From Tenacibaculum sp. AHE14PA (lineage in GTDB: Bacteria; Bacteroidota; Bacteroidia; Flavobacteriales; Flavobacteriaceae), in contig NZ_CP058983.1 in NCBI RefSeq assembly GCF_019278465.1, positions 930,001 to 994,000 on the forward strand: a stretch of 64,000 nucleotides of DNA. Reading direction: 5' to 3'. A model generated the notes under the pieces. That model did no database searches, was not told where the DNA came from, and was given only the letters and a program-made list of their open reading frames with translations. The position numbers and the translations under genes are program-made. Below, in pieces: positions 24,722 through 32,694 of this stretch (the stretch's first letter is position 1; each line of letters starts with the position of its first letter).

Positions 24722-25585
24722 CTATGGCTGAATCACCTCTTCTTCTGCTAATAAACCAAAAAACTTATCTAAATTAGGTAAAATAACAATTTTAGTCCTT
24801 CTGTTTCTAGCTCTATTTGCGCTTGTTTTATTATCTACTAAAGGTAAAGATGAACCTCTACCCGAAGCAATTAATCTATTAGGGTTTACGCCATATTTTT
24901 TTTCTAAAATACGAACTATTGATGTAGCTCTTTTTACACTTAAATCCCAATTATCTTGTATTACATCATTATGAATTTTTCTTGAATCGGTGTGCCCTTC
25001 AATCATTACATCCATGCTTGGTTCTGACTTGATAATCTCTGCTAACTTCTTTAACGTTTTGTATGCTCTACTATTCACCTTATAACTAGCGGTTCTAAAT
25101 AGCATTTTATCTGAAATAGATATCATTACTACCGTTTTATCGATATTTACATTAATATCGTCAGAGTTTTGTAATTCAGGAACATTAATTGATTTTTTAA
25201 GTTTATAAGAAACTGCTAAATCCATAGAATCCTTTAATGTTTTAGCTTCTGCTAATTCAGCAGCATCAACATTTGCTAAAGTTTTACGCATTTTAACTTT
25301 CATCGAATTAGATATTACAGCTCCTTCAACCATATCTAATTTTACATCATTTTCTTCTTTAAGGTTTGAATTGATTCCTTTTAAAGAGTTTATTTTGGTA
25401 TTGTAGTTGTCTACTCTTTTTTCAATTTTAGCAAACTTAGCTTCTAGTTCTTCTTTTTCTAATGCTGTTTTCTGAAGAGTACCTTTAGTGTTGGTATATC
25501 GTTGTTCTAACTCAACATACTTTTTTTTAGAAACACAAGATGTTGCAATAATTGCGACAATTAATAGAAGGGATACTTTTTTCAT
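24722..25585 (-). CDS. OmpA-family lipoprotein
   Basis: 287 residues. The signal peptide ends in a lipobox (AIIATSC, lipidated Cys17). A coiled coil (about residues 25-85, rich in Glu, Lys and Leu heptads) leads into an OmpA-like peptidoglycan-binding domain with EGHTDSRKI, LSVKRATSIVRILEKKYG, LIASGRGSSLPL and NRARNRRTKIVI. The last block carries the Asn-Arg-Arg peptidoglycan contacts. It probably anchors the outer membrane to the wall. Confidence 0.93.
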   Translation of the reverse strand: MKKVSLLLIVAIIATSCVSKKKYVELEQRYTNTKGTLQKTALEKEELEAKFAKIEKRVDNYNTKINSLKGINSNLKEENDVKLDMVEGAVISNSMKVKMRKTLANVDAAELAEAKTLKDSMDLAVSYKLKKSINVPELQNSDDINVNIDKTVVMISISDKMLFRTASYKVNSRAYKTLKKLAEIIKSEPSMDVMIEGHTDSRKIHNDVIQDNWDLSVKRATSIVRILEKKYGVNPNRLIASGRGSSLPLVDNKTSANRARNRRTKIVILPNLDKFFGLLAEEEVIQP

Positions 25586-25660
25586 TATTGATTGTTTTTA
25601 ATAGTTTAAGTAATGTTAAACGTATTATTATCTCTTATAGTATAAACAACCCTTGTTATT

Positions 25661-26584
25661 TTAAAATATCTCTGCCATCATACAACGTGCACTTCCGCCT
25701 CCACAAAATTCTATTGTATCTAATGGTGAATGAATAATTGCATTGTGCTTTTCTATTTTTTGTAACTGTTCTTTTGTCAAGGACTTATATGCTGATGAGC
25801 TCATTATTAAATAACGTTGGTCATTAGCCCCTTTTACTTGTAACATATTACCGGCAAACTGATTTACTTGCTTTTCGGTAATAGCTATTATTTCTTTTCT
25901 ATCAGATTTTAAATGTTTTAACACGTTTTTATTTTCTTTTTTATCATCAATAGCTTCTAAACAGATGATAGCAAAATTTTCTGCCACACACATCATTACA
26001 TTCGTATGGTAAATAGCTTCTCGTTTTTCGTTTATAGTTTGGTTTGCTGTAAATACTACAGGAGTGTATTCAAAATCTTCACAAAACTCAATGAACAATT
26101 CTTCATCCGCCCTTGGCGATAAAGCACAATATGCTTTGTTATATGTACGATCTAAAATCATACTTCCGGTTCCTTCTAAAAAAAGACCTTCTTCTTCGGC
26201 TGCAGAATAATCAATTACATTTTTAATTTCAAAACCTTTTTCTTCTAATATTTCTAATATATCTTCTCGTTTTTCTAAACGCCTATTTTCAGCAAACATC
26301 GGATAAATAGCAACATCTCCGTTTTCGTGAAAAGAAATCCAGTTATTAGGAAACAAAGCATCTGGTGTATCTGGTTCTTTAGTATCTTCAACAACGATAA
26401 CGTTAATACCTAAAGCTTTTAACTTAATTACAAAAGCATCGAATTCTTGCTGTGCTTTTGCATTAATTGTAGCGGGCAGCATACCAGACAATTCTTGTTG
26501 GTAATAATTATTTATAGCTGTTTGCTCGTTCATTCTAAAACTAGCCGGACGAACCATTAAAATAGTATTGGTAGTTTGTTGCAT
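25661..26584 (-). CDS. ctlX: Citrulline utilisation hydrolase CtlX (amidinotransferase-like)
   Basis: 307 residues of the guanidino-group modifying (pentein) fold. Family blocks are MVRPASFRMNEQTAINNYYQ, PDALFPNNWIS, LFLEGTGSMI, LSPRADEELF, IYHTNVMM and the catalytic Cys in EFCGGGSARCMMAE. CtlX proteins hydrolyse citrulline or related ureido compounds; activity is inferred from family. It lies 12 bases downstream of the flavin monooxygenase gene on the same strand and is very probably co-transcribed. Confidence 0.88.
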   Translation of the reverse strand: MQQTTNTILMVRPASFRMNEQTAINNYYQQELSGMLPATINAKAQQEFDAFVIKLKALGINVIVVEDTKEPDTPDALFPNNWISFHENGDVAIYPMFAENRRLEKREDILEILEEKGFEIKNVIDYSAAEEEGLFLEGTGSMILDRTYNKAYCALSPRADEELFIEFCEDFEYTPVVFTANQTINEKREAIYHTNVMMCVAENFAIICLEAIDDKKENKNVLKHLKSDRKEIIAITEKQVNQFAGNMLQVKGANDQRYLIMSSSAYKSLTKEQLQKIEKHNAIIHSPLDTIEFCGGGSARCMMAEIF

Positions 26585-26596
26585 ACTCTTAAAGTA

Positions 26597-27646
26597 TTAT
26601 TGTTTATTTTTCTTGCTAATAATATCTGCTAAATATTTGGCATCTTTTGAAACGCCACCTAAAGTTGCAGAGCCACGAGTAAACATCCAAGGTAAACCAA
26701 TAAAAAACAAGCCGTTTATATTGCTTACGCCTCTATAGTTTTTAGGATAACCATCTTCGTCTAACTCCAAACCTTCTATCCATTTAAAATTTGGGCGATA
26801 TCCAGTTGCCCAAACAATATTTTTAATCGTTGATATTTTATCCTTTTCGAACTCTATTTCACTATTTAAAGCATCTTTTGTTCTTCCAACAGCGATTACA
26901 TTTTCTCTAGACAAAATTTCTTTAACATCTGTACCAATCACTGGCTGTACAGATGAGTTAATTCGTTTACCAATCCAACTATATTTACTATAACTTAAAA
27001 AACCAATTAAAGTAAACCACCACCAAAGTGTTTTACCTAAAAACTGTTGTGGTAATGATTTTACGTTTGTGTTTCCAGAAAAATAAACGGTTCTGTTTTT
27101 ATCTTTAGATATTTCATCTAAAATTTGATACCCAGAATCTCCTGCTCCAACAACCAACGCATCTCCTTTTTGTAATTGATCTACTCTTTTATAGTAGTTG
27201 CTATGCATCTGAGAAACAGTTTCTGATATTTTCTTATGACACGGCGGTGTGTACGGAATATGAAACGGCCCTGTAGCAACAATTACATTTTTGGTTTGAA
27301 TTTCACCATCTTTATAAGAAACATAAAACCCTTTTTCATTTTTTCTTACAGAGGTAATTAGCGTATCTAATTGTAAAGGAATCTCAAATTTTTCTACATA
27401 TGATTTAAAGTAATTACTAACTTCAAATTTAGTAGGATAATGCCCTTTTGAAGCGTTAAATTTCATACCAGGCAAGTGATTGTACTCCGTAGGTGTAAAT
27501 AATTTTAAAGAATCCCATCTATTTAACCAAGAAGCGCCAATCTCTTTTTCACCATCAATAACTACAAACTTTTTTTCCATTTTTTTTAAATGGTAAGCCA
27601 TCGATAATCCTGCTTGTGCTCCTCCAATTATTACATAATCTAACAT
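26597..27646 (-). CDS. Flavin-containing monooxygenase-like NAD(P)-binding protein (CzcO type)
   Basis: 349 residues. The FAD Rossmann motif is IIGGAQAGLSMAYHLKK at the N terminus, and the NADPH motif is VVGAGDSGYQILDEIS at about residue 155. A late VWATGYRP block is typical of flavin monooxygenases. The full FMO fingerprint FxGxxxHxxxY is not obvious, so substrate and true oxygenase activity are uncertain. It precedes ctlX by 12 bases, and a TAnnTTTG element lies upstream. Confidence 0.85.
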   Translation of the reverse strand: MLDYVIIGGAQAGLSMAYHLKKMEKKFVVIDGEKEIGASWLNRWDSLKLFTPTEYNHLPGMKFNASKGHYPTKFEVSNYFKSYVEKFEIPLQLDTLITSVRKNEKGFYVSYKDGEIQTKNVIVATGPFHIPYTPPCHKKISETVSQMHSNYYKRVDQLQKGDALVVGAGDSGYQILDEISKDKNRTVYFSGNTNVKSLPQQFLGKTLWWWFTLIGFLSYSKYSWIGKRINSSVQPVIGTDVKEILSRENVIAVGRTKDALNSEIEFEKDKISTIKNIVWATGYRPNFKWIEGLELDEDGYPKNYRGVSNINGLFFIGLPWMFTRGSATLGGVSKDAKYLADIISKKNKQ

Positions 27647-27672
27647 TTGTTCTTCTTTATCGTTTTACACAC

Positions 27673-27680
27673 CAAAGGTA
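27673..27680 (-). promoter_or_regulatory. -7 element of the monooxygenase-ctlX unit
   Basis: The minus strand reads TACCTTTG, a full TAnnTTTG match, 26 bases upstream of the monooxygenase ATG. Confidence 0.5.
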
Positions 27681-27690
27681 AAAACAAAAT

Positions 27691-27733
27691 ACTACCTAGA
27701 AACTATAATTTTAATATAGTCTTTAGGTAGTAT
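27691..27733 (-). terminator. Terminator after the thioredoxin-fold pair
   Basis: A hairpin with outer stem ACTACCTA/TAGGTAGT and inner stem ACTAT/ATAGT, followed on the minus strand by TATTTTGTTTTT. It ends the unit whose last stop is at 27769. Confidence 0.75.
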
Positions 27734-27768
27734 TTTATTCTTTTAAAGATTTTATAAATTTGCTTCTC

Positions 27769-28392
27769 TTACTTTAAAGATCTTTTATCTTTAACTGAAC
27801 AACCTATTGCTCTGGTATATTTTTTAGCAGGTTTATCACCTTTTAACAAAGCATCTACAGCATCTTCTACAAAACGTTCAGATACATTGATTTCGTCTCT
27901 AGAACTATCATCAATAGCGCCTATATATTCAACAATTAATTTACCTGCTGTTTTATTTAAAATATACACATGTGGTGTTTTTGTTGCGCCGTACATTGGA
28001 TATACTTTTTGACCTTCGTCAAATAAATAAGGAAAAGTAAATCCTTTTTCCTTTGCACGAATTTTCATGTCGTTAAAACTATCTCCTTTTGATACTTCAG
28101 GATCATTTGGATTGATAGCAATTACTGGATATCCTTTTTTACTATATTTTTTATCCAAAGCATTTAAACGATCTTCGTTTGCTACAGAATACGGACACAT
28201 ATTACAGGTAAAAACAACAATAAAACCTTTAGCTTCTTTAAAATTAGCCAAAGAAACCATCTTACCATCTACATTTTTAAGATTAAAGTCTGACGCTACA
28301 TCTCCTACTTTATATCCTTTCGTTTCATTTATTGTAAATGCTGAAATTGTTGCAATTACAACAAACATTAATACTATTTTAAAAATTTTCAT
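27769..28392 (-). CDS. Exported redoxin, thioredoxin family
   Basis: 207 residues with an N-terminal signal peptide (MKIFKIVLMFVVIATISA). An AhpC/TSA-like core follows: SDFNLKNVDGKMVSLANF, then FTCNMCPYSVANEDRL with the CxxC pair Cys-Asn-Met-Cys, and TKTPHVYILN with the cis-Pro. It belongs to the group of periplasmic thioredoxin-fold proteins with TCNMCP. It begins two bases after the end of the TlpA-like gene, so the two are co-transcribed and may act in the same disulfide pathway. Confidence 0.88.
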   Translation of the reverse strand: MKIFKIVLMFVVIATISAFTINETKGYKVGDVASDFNLKNVDGKMVSLANFKEAKGFIVVFTCNMCPYSVANEDRLNALDKKYSKKGYPVIAINPNDPEVSKGDSFNDMKIRAKEKGFTFPYLFDEGQKVYPMYGATKTPHVYILNKTAGKLIVEYIGAIDDSSRDEINVSERFVEDAVDALLKGDKPAKKYTRAIGCSVKDKRSLK

Positions 28393-28394
28393 AT

Positions 28395-28907
28395 TTATTG
28401 ATTTAAAAAGGTTTGTAATTCATTCTTTAAGGTTTCGTAATGAAACGATTGCTCATAAAACTTTCTCTTATTTTTAGTATAAATAAGTGTTGCAGGTATT
28501 GATCCCGACCAACTATCTGCTATATCCTGAATCCAGAATTGCTCATTTTTATCTTCGAAGTGCAATACTTTCGATTTTATTTCTTTCTCTTTTATAAACG
28601 GAATTAGGTTACTTTCTATTTGTTTTGAAAAGTCTAAACTCACTAAAATAACCTCAACATTTTTATCTTTAAACTCTTTGTTTAGTTTTTCGAAAGCTGG
28701 CAATTCTTTTACACAAGGCAAACACCATGTAGCCCAAAAATTAATCACATACGTTTTATCATCATTTTTATGCAAAAACGGCTTTAACTCGTTATAATTT
28801 AATGTGATTATTTCATTTTGCTTTGTTGACGCTTCTTTTGTTTCTTGATCCTTTTTACAAGAAGAAATTATCAAAACAAAAAGTATTAAAAATCGAAATT
28901 CATACAT
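28395..28907 (-). CDS. TlpA-type disulfide reductase lipoprotein
   Basis: 170 residues. The hydrophobic N terminus ends in a lipobox (LIISSC, Cys17), so it is membrane-tethered. The thioredoxin fold shows FWATWCLPCVKELPAF with redox Cys-Leu-Pro-Cys and SIPATLIY with the cis-Pro. TlpA/ResA-like proteins keep periplasmic cysteines reduced, for example for cytochrome c maturation, which the cbb3 oxidase of this genome needs. That link is inference. First gene of a two-gene unit. Confidence 0.9.
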   Translation of the reverse strand: MYEFRFLILFVLIISSCKKDQETKEASTKQNEIITLNYNELKPFLHKNDDKTYVINFWATWCLPCVKELPAFEKLNKEFKDKNVEVILVSLDFSKQIESNLIPFIKEKEIKSKVLHFEDKNEQFWIQDIADSWSGSIPATLIYTKNKRKFYEQSFHYETLKNELQTFLNQ

Positions 28908-28982
28908 GCTTCATTTTTATTTACCTCTAAATTAATTGATTATATTTTTAAACAAGCCTAATTAACGAAATATTAACAACTA

Positions 28983-29013
28983 AAAAGCCCGAAAGATTAC
29001 CTTTCGAGCTTTT
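28983..29013 (-). terminator. Terminator after the S1/P1 nuclease gene
   Basis: Stem AAAGC(C)CGAAAG / CTTTCG(A)GCTTT with a five-base loop. On the minus strand it follows the nuclease stop at 29037 and ends in a T-run. Confidence 0.7.
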
Positions 29014-29036
29014 GTATTTATTTAAAAAAATGATTT

Positions 29037-29825
29037 TTAGCAAAAAATCTCGTTTAATAATTTAGCTAAACGTAAACCTCCTTTTTGTAACTGTTCTCTA
29101 ACAACGGGAAAATAATCATACGAATAACGGTAACGTAATTTATCTCCCGATTTTACTGATCCATATACTTTTTTAGTTATTCCGTGTGTATCATGTACCC
29201 AATCAACTACACTTCCTCTTTGAATCTGTTTTATTTGTTCTTTTGATAAATCTTTAGCATTCTCTGCCAGTTCAACATAACTCATTTTCCAACCTTCTAT
29301 CATATCGGTATCCCAAACTCTATGTAAGTTTGACCCTTTTCCGTGCCATTGAACTTGAGTAGCATTTCCTCCTTTATCTTCCTTTCTTCCAATATGCATT
29401 GGCTGATGAAGATCTCCTACTAAATGTACTAGCATTTTTAAATGAAAACGCTTGTCTTCAACCGAACTTTTTTCATCTTTTAAAACTCTTACACATTCTT
29501 CTATTCCGGTAACTAAATCACCTTTTGGATTTTTCTCAGATGCTTCGTACCTAACATCAAAAGGCATGTTTACATAATGCCAAGTAGAATATTTACCAAA
29601 TGTTTTTCTATCTGATTTTATTTCATCTGCATACGTAGATACAAAAGCTAAACTCTCACCCTGTAATAACGCAGCTATTTTTCTTTTTGCCTTTTTTGTC
29701 AGGTTGTTTTCGGCAATTTTACCTGTTGTTCTATGACCTGTTTGACCCCAAACATCATCATTATTGGCAATAGATGAAGCACTTATAAAAAAAGCACATA
29801 ACACTAATAATATTTTCGTTTTCAT
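29037..29825 (-). CDS. Secreted S1/P1 nuclease
   Basis: 262 residues with a signal peptide (MKTKILLVLCAFFISASSIA). Zinc-dependent S1/P1 nucleases bind metals with the N-terminal Trp of the mature chain plus His and Asp residues. Here VWGQTGHRTTGKIAE follows closely after the signal sequence. STWHYVNMPF, HLVGDLHQPMHIG and NLHRVWDTDMIEGW supply the other ligands. It would cut single-stranded DNA and RNA outside the cytoplasm, probably for phosphate or nucleotide acquisition. Single-gene unit. Confidence 0.93.
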   Translation of the reverse strand: MKTKILLVLCAFFISASSIANNDDVWGQTGHRTTGKIAENNLTKKAKRKIAALLQGESLAFVSTYADEIKSDRKTFGKYSTWHYVNMPFDVRYEASEKNPKGDLVTGIEECVRVLKDEKSSVEDKRFHLKMLVHLVGDLHQPMHIGRKEDKGGNATQVQWHGKGSNLHRVWDTDMIEGWKMSYVELAENAKDLSKEQIKQIQRGSVVDWVHDTHGITKKVYGSVKSGDKLRYRYSYDYFPVVREQLQKGGLRLAKLLNEIFC

Positions 29826-29947
29826 AAATAAAACTATCTTAATTTTTTGCTAAAATATAAAAATATTCATTTGGAAATTTGGATTTAACAAAAAATTAAG
29901 CATATCTTTACAATATCAAAATGATATCACAATAAATCAAACGAAAC

Positions 29948-30808
29948 ATGAAAGCAGAAAAAATAATAAAACCAGCAAACGGTTATTTAATGTTACTAAT
30001 AGTTTTAACATTATTCTTTGGCGGAATTACAACATCTATAATAAATGAAACTCCAATTTTTATTCCTATTGCTATAATTGGACTTATAGGAATGTTTGGC
30101 TTTATTTTAGTTAACCCCAATAATTCTAGAGTTATTTTACTTTTTGGTAAATATGTTGGTACTATAAAAGACAATGGCTTGTACTGGGCGAATCCTTTAT
30201 ATAAAAAAAGAACAATTTCGTTAAGAGCGAGTAATTTTGATAGCGAGCGTTTAAAAGTAAATGATAAATTAGGAAATCCTGTAATGATTTCTACTATTTT
30301 AGTTTGGCGTGTTACGGAAACTTATAAAGCTGCTTTTGATGTTGATAATTATGAAAACTTTGTTCGTGTACAAACAGATGCAGCAGTACGTAAACTAGCA
30401 AGCATGTACCCTTATGATAATTTTGCTGATGAAGGGCACGATGAAGATATTACACTTCGCTCTAGTGTAAATGAAGTAAGTGAAGCTTTAGAAAAAGAAA
30501 TAGATGAGCGCTTATCTATCGCCGGAATCGAAGTTTTAGAAGCTCGTATAGGTTATTTAGCTTATGCACAAGAAATTGCAAGCGCTATGTTAAAACGCCA
30601 ACAAGCAACAGCAATTGTTGCTGCACGTCATAAAATTGTGCAAGGTGCTGTAGAAATGGTTGAAATGGCTTTAGAAGAATTAAATAAAAAACAAATTGTT
30701 GAATTAGATGAAGAACGTAAAGCTGCTATGGTTAGTAATTTATTAGTTATTTTATGTGGTGATAAAGAAGCTTCTCCAGTAGTTAACGCAGGAACTTTAA
30801 GTCATTAA
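29948..30808 (+). CDS. SPFH (band 7/stomatin) membrane protein
   Basis: 286 residues. Two hydrophobic segments at about residues 14-30 and 36-53 are followed by the SPFH domain (NSRVILLFGKYVGTIKDNGL, NPVMISTILVWRVTETYKAA, VDNYENFVRVQTDAAVRKLA). A helical tail follows with ERLSIAGIEVLEARIGYLAY and AIVAARHKIVQGAVEMVEMA. SPFH proteins oligomerise on membranes. It heads a five-gene same-strand set (SPFH, DUF4177, PH-like membrane protein, hydrolase, ribbon-helix-helix) with gaps of 32, 2, -4 and 2 bases. TATCTTTA at 29903 may be its -7 element. Confidence 0.92.
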   Translation: MKAEKIIKPANGYLMLLIVLTLFFGGITTSIINETPIFIPIAIIGLIGMFGFILVNPNNSRVILLFGKYVGTIKDNGLYWANPLYKKRTISLRASNFDSERLKVNDKLGNPVMISTILVWRVTETYKAAFDVDNYENFVRVQTDAAVRKLASMYPYDNFADEGHDEDITLRSSVNEVSEALEKEIDERLSIAGIEVLEARIGYLAYAQEIASAMLKRQQATAIVAARHKIVQGAVEMVEMALEELNKKQIVELDEERKAAMVSNLLVILCGDKEASPVVNAGTLSH

Positions 30809-30840
30809 AAAAAAAATAATTCATCAAGAAATAACATATT

Positions 30841-30999
30841 ATGAAAGAATATAAAGTGGTACAACCAAAATTAGGAATAAGGAATAGAACTCAGAAGTAT
30901 GAAGATCTTTTAAATCAATATGCAAGAGAAGGTTGGGTTGTAAATAACATATTTCAAAGTACTGGGGGCATTATATTTGAACGTAACAAGAATAGGTAA
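30841..30999 (+). CDS. DUF4177 domain-containing small protein
   Basis: 52 residues starting MKEYKVVQPKLGIRNRTQKY. The pattern of a short beta-strand, then LLNQYAREGWVV, then a closing strand GGIIFERNK is typical of DUF4177, a small alpha/beta domain of unknown function. It lies 32 bases after the SPFH gene and two bases before the next one, so it belongs to that operon. The size and coupling suggest an accessory subunit. Confidence 0.82.
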   Translation: MKEYKVVQPKLGIRNRTQKYEDLLNQYAREGWVVNNIFQSTGGIIFERNKNR

Positions 31000-31001
31000 T
31001 A

Positions 31002-31487
31002 ATGAAAATATTTAAAGAAGAACAACGTTTTACACAATGGTGGATTTGGCTTGTGTTTTTAGGCCTAAACTTATTTTTCTTCTTTGGTATTTATCAACAG
31101 TTGATATTAAAAACTCCTTTCGGAAGCAAGCCTACATCAAATAATTTTTTAATAATTACCTGTAGTGTTTTTTTATTAGTTACAGTGTTTTTCTTCTATT
31201 TAAAATTAAAAACAAGAATAGATAAAACCGGAATTTATTATCGCTTTTCTCCTATTCAATCTAAATTTAAGATAATTAAATGGGAAACCATTAAAAATGT
31301 TCGAGTTATAAAATACAAACCAATTACCGATTACGGCGGATGGGGAATTAAGCTAAACTCATATACTGTAAAAGGAAATATTGGCATCTTATTCGAGTTT
31401 AAAAATGGTAAAAAATTCTTAATTGGTTCTCAGAAAAAAAATGAAGCTACTCGTGTTTTAGAAACCTATAAAAACAAATTATCATGA
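31002..31487 (+). CDS. Two-helix membrane protein with PH-like cytosolic domain (DUF6141-like)
   Basis: 161 residues. Two membrane segments at about residues 13-32 and 48-66 precede a beta-rich cytosolic part (TRIDKTGIYYRFSPIQSKFK, IKWETIKNVRVIKY, GGWGIKLNSYTVKGNIGI, FEFKNGKKFLIGSQK). This arrangement resembles bacterial PH-domain membrane proteins; DUF6141 is my best family guess. It starts two bases after the DUF4177 gene, and its stop overlaps the following start by four bases. Confidence 0.65.
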   Translation: MKIFKEEQRFTQWWIWLVFLGLNLFFFFGIYQQLILKTPFGSKPTSNNFLIITCSVFLLVTVFFFYLKLKTRIDKTGIYYRFSPIQSKFKIIKWETIKNVRVIKYKPITDYGGWGIKLNSYTVKGNIGILFEFKNGKKFLIGSQKKNEATRVLETYKNKLS

Positions 31488-32407
31488 TTAGAATAATCGC
31501 GCTTATTATTTTTTATACTTTTAGTATTGTAGTTGCTTTTGCTCAAGTAAAATCTGAAGAAATATTAATAAAAAATAACGGAATTGAATTACCAGGAACC
31601 TTAACGTATTCTGAGGATAAAACTCCGTTATTAATTTGGATTCACGGTTCTGGAAATGTTGACCGAAACGGAAACCAACTTCCTTACGTTAAAGCCAACT
31701 ATATAAAACAATTCCGCGACAGCGTTAACCAACATAACATTGCTTTTTTTAGCTACGATAAGAGAACTGCTAATAAAAAAAACATGGCAGCATTAAAAAA
31801 AGGAATCTTGTTTGACTCTTTTATTTCTGATACAAAAAAAGTAATCTCCCATTTTAAAAATGATACCAGGTTTTCAGAAATTGTTTTAATCGGTCACAGT
31901 CAAGGTTCATTAGTAGCAATGTTAGCTAGTAAAAACAGTGATAAATACATTTCATTAGCAGGGCCGTCTGGTTTTATCGATCAGAAAATAGTTGATCAAA
32001 TGAAAACCAAAAACCCGCTTATTGTTAATACGCTACAAGAACATTTTAAAGAATTAAAAGAAACTGGTACTATAAAAAAAGTAAATCCTTCTTTAGTAAC
32101 AATGTTTAATCCACAGAATACACCTTTTTTTAAAAGCTGGATGCAATACAATCCATCCGAAGAGATTAAAAAAATAAATATTCCTGTATTAATCATTAAC
32201 GGAACGAAAGATTTACAAGTGTCAATAGAAGATGCAAAAACATTACATATATCTAATTCGAAGTCTGAATTAGTAGTTATAGAAAATATGAATCATGTGT
32301 TAAAACATATTGATAAAGATGAAAACAACATGAATTCTTATTTTTCTGCTGATTATCCTTTATCCGATAAACTGATTAAAACCGTTGTCTCTTTTGTAAA
32401 AAAATAA
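31484..32407 (+). CDS. Exported alpha/beta hydrolase
   Basis: 307 residues with a signal peptide (MIRIIALIIFYTFSIVVAFA). The oxyanion region is LIWIHGSGNVDRNG, the nucleophile elbow is LIGHSQGSLVAM with a proper Ser, the acid lies in NGTKDLQVSIED, and the catalytic His in NMNHVLKHID. It is therefore likely active as an esterase or peptidase on small substrates. It overlaps the upstream gene by four bases (ATGA), a sign of translational coupling inside the SPFH operon. Confidence 0.88.
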   Translation: MIRIIALIIFYTFSIVVAFAQVKSEEILIKNNGIELPGTLTYSEDKTPLLIWIHGSGNVDRNGNQLPYVKANYIKQFRDSVNQHNIAFFSYDKRTANKKNMAALKKGILFDSFISDTKKVISHFKNDTRFSEIVLIGHSQGSLVAMLASKNSDKYISLAGPSGFIDQKIVDQMKTKNPLIVNTLQEHFKELKETGTIKKVNPSLVTMFNPQNTPFFKSWMQYNPSEEIKKINIPVLIINGTKDLQVSIEDAKTLHISNSKSELVVIENMNHVLKHIDKDENNMNSYFSADYPLSDKLIKTVVSFVKK

Positions 32408-32409
32408 CT

Positions 32410-32574
32410 ATGGCAAAAAAGAAAGCATTTGCGCTTCGCGTAAACGAAGATATGATTAAAGCTATTGAAAAATGGGCTGCTGACGAATTTCGTTCTACAA
32501 ACGGCCAAATAGAATGGATGCTAATGCAAGCATTGAAGGAAGCCAAACGCGAACCTAAAAAGAAAGACGAATAA
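32410..32574 (+). CDS. Arc-type ribbon-helix-helix DNA-binding protein
   Basis: 54 residues: MAKKKAFALRVNEDMIKAIE then a second helix TNGQIEWMLMQALKEAKR. The strand AFALRV followed by two helices is the Arc/MetJ fold. The first strand would read bases in the major groove (Phe, Leu, Arg side chains). It starts two bases after the hydrolase stop and ends the SPFH operon before a terminator. It may autoregulate that operon, though the SPFH leader shows no evident operator repeats. Too small for most gene finders' thresholds but well supported. Confidence 0.85.
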   Translation: MAKKKAFALRVNEDMIKAIEKWAADEFRSTNGQIEWMLMQALKEAKREPKKKDE

Positions 32575-32625
32575 ATTTAATTTTTGAAGCAATTTTATTC
32601 ACTTCCAAAATCTTAATAAAATGTT

Positions 32626-32657
32626 AAAAACCACTCGGTAAATATTGAGTGGTTTTC
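32626..32657 (+). terminator. Terminator of the SPFH operon
   Basis: Stem AAAACCACTC/GAGTGGTTTT with a ten-base AT-rich loop and a short T-run, about 50 bases after the ribbon-helix-helix stop. Confidence 0.8.
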
Positions 32658-32694
32658 TATTTTGTAACTTGTTCTGCAAATCAAACTAACTATA

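Noticed and set aside
29922..29929. TGATATCA upstream of the SPFH gene as a third Fnr site
   Set aside because: It lacks the six-base spacing between TGA and TCA and does not lie at a comparable distance from a -7 element.
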